Assembly: GCF_018873765.1 (NCBI RefSeq)
Contig: NC_057922.1
Coordinates: 64,814,755 to 64,878,754 of the forward strand
Length of the DNA stretch: 64,000 nt
Direction: 5' to 3'
Source of the DNA: Telopea speciosissima
Taxonomy: Eukaryota; Streptophyta; Magnoliopsida; Proteales; Proteaceae
How positions within the stretch are numbered: position 1 is the stretch's first letter; each line of letters starts with the position of its first letter. The notes under the pieces are model-generated. The model saw nothing but the letters and a program-made list of their open reading frames with translations, ran no database searches and had not been told where the DNA came from. The translations under genes and the position numbers were made by a program. This document shows, one piece after another, positions 58,281-64,000 of this stretch.

Positions 58281-61030
58281 GATTACGCAACATTCCGGAT
58301 GCACCTCTCCACTTCAACCATCCCACTTTAATTCTCTGTGAGACATCATCTTCTATGTCATATTCTTTATTTATGATTGACCCCAAATATCTAAAACTGT
58401 CATTTTGCAGTATCTCTCTTTCCTCAATTCGCACCATGTCAGTATCCATCATAGTGTGACTAAAATTACGCATCAAATACTCTGACTTTGTTCTACTAAT
58501 CTTGAAACCTCTTGTTTCCAGGGTTGATCTCCATAGCTCTAACTTAAAGTTAATCCCTGCTTTTGTCTCATCCACCAAAACAATATCATCGGCGAAGAAC
58601 ATACATCACTGGACCTCGTCTTGAATGCTCTTGGTTAGGTCGTCCATGATAAGCGCAAAAAGATAAGGGCTTAAGGTTGAACCCTGATGTAGCACAATCA
58701 TAATTGGGAATTCCTTGCTCTGACCTCCCACAGACCTCTCACTAGTCACCACGTCCTCATGCATATCTTTTATTATATCCACATATTTACTAGAAACCCC
58801 TCTCTTCACTGGAAACGGGGATTAAATCTCTAGGGACTCGGTCATAGGCTTTTTTCCAGGTCAATAAAGACCATATGGAGATCATTTTTGCTATCTCTAT
58901 ATCTTTCCATGAGCCTCCTCAATAAGTAGATAGCTTCAGTCGTGGATCTACCTGGCATAAAGCCAAATTGGTTCACCGAGATATGGGTCTCTGATGCAGC
59001 TCCAAGAAGGAAGAAGAAGAAGAAGAAACCCTAAACTTAGGGTTTAAATAGGGAGCCGTAGGCTAGGATTTCTATTTTTCCATACTTAGTTATTTTTCTG
59101 TTTTTTAGATTGAACCGGCTTAAATTGGTTGCATCCAATTGGTTCAATTGGTCTAATTTAAGTGAAATGTTCCTATTGGCTAATAGGTTCTTATATCCTA
59201 TTGGCTAGTATGGAATCTTCACTTAAGTTAATTGTTCTAAGTTAGATTCTTTTATTTTTAAGTTAGTAGGGGTAGTTAAGTCATTATACTGTTTTAAGTA
59301 ATTAATTAGACTTAAACCTCTCCCTTCCACGTTTTTGTGAAGGAGAGGCATTTAATTTGTAGTAGGAATTGGCCTATGGCCTTATTATAAATATAAGAGA
59401 TCGTGGGAGGCTCCCCACAATTGAAATTTGAATTAAAAGACTGTTTTCTCTTGGCTGATCGCGCCGCTCCTTGCTCTTCAAGAGTGTTTGCATCCTTGTG
59501 GGTACATCAAGGTGGAAGGGTGGGTGGAATCCTGCGACTCCTTACGCCGTGACGGTTGGGAGGGTCTCTCTTCGAAGGTGATTTCATCCTTCATCCCTTA
59601 ATTTGCTGCCGGTGGAATCCTATAGTAAGTTGAGATTTAAATTTCTGTTTTTAGTTTCCTTCCCTCCCCCATTCGATCCCTCTTGTTTTTCTATTTGAAT
59701 TTCCAAAACCCTAGATCATCTAGGCATTATCCAGCCATCATCCTACCTCTGTTTTACACCAAAATCAGAGCACAGCCTTCCCATACCATCTCCCCCACTC
59801 GACCAGACTTGCTGCCCATTCTGTCCAGCCAAACCCTAAAATCCCTCTTATCCTTTAAACCCTAAAAACCCTAATTTTCTGCTGGGACATATTCAGCCAT
59901 CAGAAAACCTCCCTGCTGCAGCCGAACCTTCCCCCTAGTCCCTCCAACACTCGACCTTAATCCCTGCCCCTGAATCCTACTGTAAACCCCAGTTTTGGCT
60001 ATTTTCCTAATTTAAAAAACCCGGAACCCTAACCCTAAATCTGCAGAATTTTGAAACCTAACCAAATCCAAATATTTTTATACCATAATGACCCTCTAAA
60101 CCTGCAGATTAAAACCCTATAAACCCCATTCCCAAATTCCCATCCTAAACCCTAATTTTGCCCTAAAACAACCCCTAATCAGCCCTAAACAGCAGGCTTG
60201 ACCAAAGCTTGATTCCAATTGGCTCCTAGTAGGATTATCACCTATTCTAGGACTACATTAGTCTCTCTTCTCAAACGAACTACAATAACCTTCTCCCAAA
60301 GTTTCATAGTGTGACTCATAAGTTTAATGCTTCTATAGGTATTGCAGCTTTGGAGTTTGAATATCACATTTATTCTTGTAGATCGGGGCTACAATGCTTC
60401 TCCTCCACCCCACAACCTCCAAGGGTTTTCCACACTTCTATCGGAATCTCATCTGGGCCTGGAGTCTTGCATGCTTTCATCTTTCTTAAGACTTCTTTAA
60501 CTTTCGTCATATTAATCTTTCTTACATATCTATGCTGTGTGTTGTCTTGAAGAAAGATGTAATTATCCGGATCATTTCTACTCAACCTATCTCCATTTAG
60601 AAGGTCACAAATATACTCATCTCATCTCTTCACAATGTCCTCATCCCTTACCAACACTCCTGATGCATCATATTGATAAACTCAGTGTAGCGGAGATGAA
60701 GATGTCGAGATGGATGAGTGGCAAAACTAGGGAAGATGCTGTAAGGAATGGTCATATTTGAGCTGATTTGGGAGTACCTCTGATACATGATAAGCTACGA
60801 GAAAGTCGTTTGAGGTGGCACGACCATGTTCAATGGAGGTCTTTGGATGCTCCAACATCGACGAGTGATTTGATTCAGATTGAAGAACTAAAAGAGCCAA
60901 GGGCATACCTAAAATGACCTTAGGAGAAGTGGTGAGGAAAGACATGCATAGTTTAGGCCTTGTATCATGTATGACCTCGAATAGAGCTGATTGGAGGGCA
61001 AGAATCCATGTAGCCGACTTCATTAACCTA
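58281..61030. mobile_element. RTE-type LINE with twin-priming-like inversion, split by a solo LTR
   Basis: The part 58281-58986 and 60266-60662 encodes RTE reverse transcriptase on the minus strand: KMKACKTPGPDEIPIEVWK (about 60430-60490), LHQGSTLSPYLFALIMDDL (58710-58640), then MFFADDIVLVDE at 58602-58567 and SFRYLGSII further on. The part 60664-61030 encodes the element's 3' end on the plus strand (VAEMKMSRWMSGKTREDAVR, RADWRARIHVADF). The inverted block ends in the RT C-terminal region just before the protein position at which the sense block begins. The solo LTR at 58992-60260 interrupts the inverted block. Stops make it non-coding. Confidence 0.82.
58992..60260 (+). mobile_element. Solo LTR, TG...TA family, copy C (nested in the RTE LINE)
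   Basis: It starts TGATGCAGCTCC and ends GGACTACATTA, with a perfect 5-bp target-site duplication GTCTC (58987-58991 and 60261-60265). Length is 1269 bp. It contains GGTTGCATCCAATTGGTTC and CCTGCGACTCCTTACGCC, both shared with the other two copies. It lies inside the RTE reverse-transcriptase sequence, so it is younger than that insertion. Confidence 0.9.
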
Positions 61031-62043
61031 ATTAATCGGCCCCAGGGGAGAATGGTGATGGAGATGTATTGCGGCCTTCTCCCTGTTCATCAACTCGAAC
61101 CACATTCTTCTATAGTTGATGTTACGGATTAACCTCACTCTTCAGGACAGTAGCTTTGCCGAGCATCTTCTGCTGATTGTCCTGTTCAGCTGACCTCAGA
61201 GGATACAAGTCACCCGGCACAGCATGTCTATTCTCTGCGGTGATTACGGTCTGTTTCCTAGGGTGAGACTACTCAAGAAGATCAGCAGTCTAGCCTTTTC
61301 ACCTATTTAAAATCAGCCCAATAAAGCTAATAGGAACCTTCAATTTAGCTTACAATGATGATATGGACAAAGACGAGCATTATTAAGATGCCTAAAATGA
61401 TGATGCACTGACTTCAAATTGACTGATTGAGACCACTACACATTTTGAGAAGCAAGTTTCATTCCTTTTTCATGCAAATTCTTTCTATTATCTTACTGCT
61501 AAAATTTGATTCCCGGTTCTCTCTTTCTATCTCTTAATGGTTTATACTCAATGATCTACACAGTTACAGTTAGAAACATTTTTATTTTGTTCACTTTAAG
61601 GTCTTTAATAGAGCACCAATTTGGGAGTTCATGGAATAAATTTTTTTATTAGTTAAACCTTGCTGATTTTCCTAATAACCTTTTTCAAATATATATTTTT
61701 TGGTATTGGCATAGTCGAGTGTTGTTTTCCACTAATGTAAATAGGTTAGCTGTACAGACTTGACAAACTTGTAGGGATCCCACCCAAGGCCAAACTTCAC
61801 AAATGGATAGCACTACCAGTAATCCCATTGAATGTAGAATATCCAAAACGTGGAAGCTAGTGCTTTTTTTGAGATGCAATATGCAATATTAGGTGAACTT
61901 AAAAATAGACATTGTGTTACTGTAATGACACAATTTTTCCATGCTTAGTTGTTCTCCAAATCAGTAATTCAAATGCTTAGTTATGGTACAGGTTTAATTC
62001 AGCAAAGCAACTGAGAAAGGAAGATTTTTTGGCTGCATAGGAC
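61031..62043 (+). other. Spacer and 5' region of the FtsJ-type gene
   Basis: No coding exon was recognised. An acceptor-like TTATGGTACAG near 61992 may begin the exon carrying the start codon at 62044, which implies a spliced leader. The stretch 61040-61320 is less AT-rich than its surroundings and could be part of the leader or promoter, but I see no proof. Confidence 0.35.
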
Positions 62044-62822
62044 ATGAGTGGGACAGGAACGGCTGACTTCTTCTATAGAGAAGCTCAGCGCCTGGGCTAT
62101 GTTGCACGGTCTGCCTTCAAGGTTTAATTTTCTGTATATCTAACTATGATTCAGCTAATTCATTTTGACTGATTTGTTTTGTTGGGAACTTAATTAGTTT
62201 TTCCATGTTTTCCTTGCAAGCACAGCTACTGCAGATGCAAAAGCAATACAAATTGATAATACCTGGGGCATCTATTCTTGATCTTGGTTGTGCTCCGGGT
62301 GCATGGCTTCAGGTAAGAATCTATCCTTAAGAGAGAAAATAATCTATCCAACCTTGGAGAATAATATCTCTGCTCCACCCCAAGGGGGTTGCTCAGTTGG
62401 CAAGGACCAACACCTCAGAAGTAAGAGGTCATGAGTTCAACTCTCCTTGGGGGCATAACTATCAAAAAAAAATATCTCTGCTCCGAATAATTTATTCTAT
62501 TATAACCTGAATGCAGGTAGCTTGTCAGAGCTTGGGTCACTTGAAAAATGGTGGGGCTGTTGTGGGTATTGATCTAAAGGTGAGGAGTCACACGTCTTTC
62601 AGCTAACAAGTAATGAAGCTATTATTAAATCAAGAAGAGCGGGCATTTATGTTTCTTAGTTTTATGTTTTTGAGTCAATACCTTGCCTCTTTCTTGTAAA
62701 TGTGGTGGATTTCAGAGCAGAAGGTGAAAGTTCCTTCTCTTCATTGTGATGCAAGAGTACAAACTGTTTGTGCTGATGTCATGAATCTTCTGAAGAATGA
62801 AGCTAGGGCACTCTCTCCTCAG
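62044..62822 (+). CDS. FtsJ/RrmJ-type rRNA 2'-O-ribose methyltransferase, 5' four exons (partial)
   Basis: Members of this family (bacterial RrmJ, MRM2) methylate the ribose 2'-OH of a uridine in the A-loop of large-subunit rRNA, in organelles for the plant homologs. Exons are 62044-62121, 62226-62312, 62517-62579 and 62721-62822, all in phase 0 with GT-AG introns, together 110 codons. The start MSGTGTADFFYREAQRLGYV is family-typical. The AdoMet-binding motif I is ILDLGCAPGAWLQ, with YVARSAFKL ahead of it; the lysine of SAFK is the first residue of the K-D-K-E catalytic set. GGAVVGIDLK and VQTVCADVMN follow. The motif with the catalytic Asp (LSDMxP) and the rest lie beyond 64000. Intron 2 carries a SINE. 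The sequence resembles Arabidopsis At5g13830 by recall. Confidence 0.92.
62377..62471 (+). repeat. Short tRNA-derived SINE with perfect 13-bp target-site duplication
   Basis: The body has an A-box-like GGTTGCTCAGTTGGCAAGG and a B-box-like GGTCATGAGTTCAACTCTCC and ends in a short poly(A). ATATCTCTGCTCC flanks it at 62364-62376 and 62472-62484. At about 95 bp it is among the shortest SINEs, little more than the tRNA-like head plus tail. It is the same family as 18290-18391. Confidence 0.85.
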
Positions 62823-64000
62823 GTATTAAACAGTTAATTATATTGTCCCATACCAATAGGTGCTACCACATTGAGATTGCTAGTTCTGTTTATACTGTTA
62901 TGAGTGTTTCAAACTATCTAGATGCTAAAGGTGGTCATTGTTGTCACTCTACAAACTATTTGGCTTTAGAATTTCCATACAGACTGTAGAAGAAAAGTTG
63001 AGGCGCAGACCATGTAATGATATGTGGCTTGTGCTCACTATCTGCCACATGGCAGCTTGGATGGGGCCCAAATTTGTGTACAGTGGTTGTTTGTGGGGAA
63101 AACGAATATGGATAAAGGCTATCTAATTACCCAAAGGCTGGATAACCAGCAATGTTCTAGAACAGCAGGTCAACAACCCTTACTAGAGAAAACCAGCAGC
63201 CTGGTGTAGAGGGCTCTGATTTGCTTCTCAAGATTAGACTAATGAACACAAGGAAGGGTTCCTCAAGATTGGACGTTATTCCAATGGCCAGATTAAGAGA
63301 GATCAGTGGTTCACTAAAATAGAAAGTGGCTGAAAACAGAATTCCAGAATTAGAAACTAACAATGAAATTTGTAACTAAGGAAAACAAAATGGTAAGTAA
63401 GATGGAAATAGAAACTAGTAACAAAATTTAGAAACCAAAGGCAAAGATGGTGTTGTTGCTGGACTTAGAAGAAAACAGCGAACTGCCAAACCATAAGGGA
63501 GAATATGACAACAGGTGTTAATGGACAGAACAGTAATAAGAGAGAAAACGGAATTAAAGAAGGAAACTGATATGCGCAAGTTATTGGGAAGGAATAGATC
63601 TGACCTTGAAGAATAGAAGAAGAAGAAAGGATATGTTAGGCAGTAGGCACTTAGGCAGTTAGGCCTCTTACCTAATTGTTGAGATAGAATCCTTCCAACT
63701 ACAGCCTTGGCATCCCACCAAGGTTTTCCTACTGCATCCCATAGTAGAGCAGCTTTGAATCTCACAGAACCATGCTCTGTCTCTCACCAAAATCACCAAG
63801 CATAAGCTTAACAAATTGTTCAAATGATTGGGGGGTGGGTATGATCCCCTCCCCTTTATTTATACATTGTAACTTCATGGAAATAAGAAGAATAGAAAAC
63901 CCTTATGTATGATTGGGAGAATCCCTTTAATGCAGATCAAATGAAGGATCTGCTGGTGGTGGGTAGGATTAACAGACTGACAGCAAATAGAACAGATTCA
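62823..64000 (+). other. Intron of the FtsJ-type gene to the window edge
   Basis: No sequence encoding the next conserved block (SDM-type motif) is seen, so the intron exceeds 1.18 kb. The part from about 63130 has the look of inserted repeat (A-rich on the plus strand, C-rich near 63850, TTTATACATTG near 63861), possibly a retroelement LTR on the minus strand, but ends were not identified. Confidence 0.5.

Noticed and set aside
62395-62460. Possible tRNA gene
   Set aside because: A and B boxes are present but the acceptor and anticodon stems do not pair, and the target-site duplication and poly(A) show a SINE.
1-64000. CRISPR arrays, bacterial operons, organelle DNA insertions
   Set aside because: No regularly spaced short repeats, no bacterial gene layout, and no recognisable plastid or mitochondrial genes were seen.

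Overview
The window is nuclear DNA from a flowering plant, probably a woody dicot or early-diverging eudicot with long, transposon-filled introns. This rests on plant-only gene families (ERECTA, plastid FAD synthetase), GT-AG introns of up to 12.6 kb, AT-rich spacers, and plant Copia, L1, RTE, Mutator-like, hAT-like, tRNA-SINE and endogenous pararetrovirus sequences. I cannot name the species.

Five host genes were found. (1) 901-3389, +: the 3' four exons of an ERECTA-type LRR receptor kinase; the LRR exons lie left of the window. (2) 8756-14455, +: a complete six-exon RPF2 gene (Brix-domain 60S assembly factor), with telo-boxes in its leader or promoter. (3) 27856-19358, -: a complete four-exon gene for a conserved plant protein of unknown function. 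(4) 36170-55588, +: a complete five-exon gene for plastid-type FAD synthetase (RibF), stretched to 19 kb by one LINE and two Copia elements. (5) 62044 onward, +: the first four coding exons of an FtsJ/MRM2-type rRNA 2'-O-methyltransferase, running off the right edge.

The rest is mainly mobile DNA with readable boundaries. Three solo LTRs (9390-10720, 22172-23305, 58992-60260) share unusual TG...TA ends and each has a perfect 5-bp target-site duplication (TSD). A Mutator-like element (16779-18154, 9-bp TSD) carries fragments of two host genes, a receptor kinase and an armadillo/U-box-type gene, in opposite orientations. Two related Copia elements (42605-47839, -, TSD GACAT; 49395-54667, +, TSD GTACC) share one FAD-synthetase intron. 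An RTE LINE at 58280-61030 is inverted in a twin-priming pattern and was later split by a solo LTR. A decayed endogenous pararetrovirus (about 31560-33250, -) contains an internal tandem duplication. A fragment of an esterase/lipase gene lies at 33396-33650. Short tRNA-derived SINEs lie in and between genes.

No multi-gene pathway or new enzymatic system is evident. The genes are unrelated housekeeping or signalling loci. The interest lies in gene capture, nested insertions and TE-expanded introns. All boundaries were read by eye; homology calls rest on recognised motifs and not on database searches.
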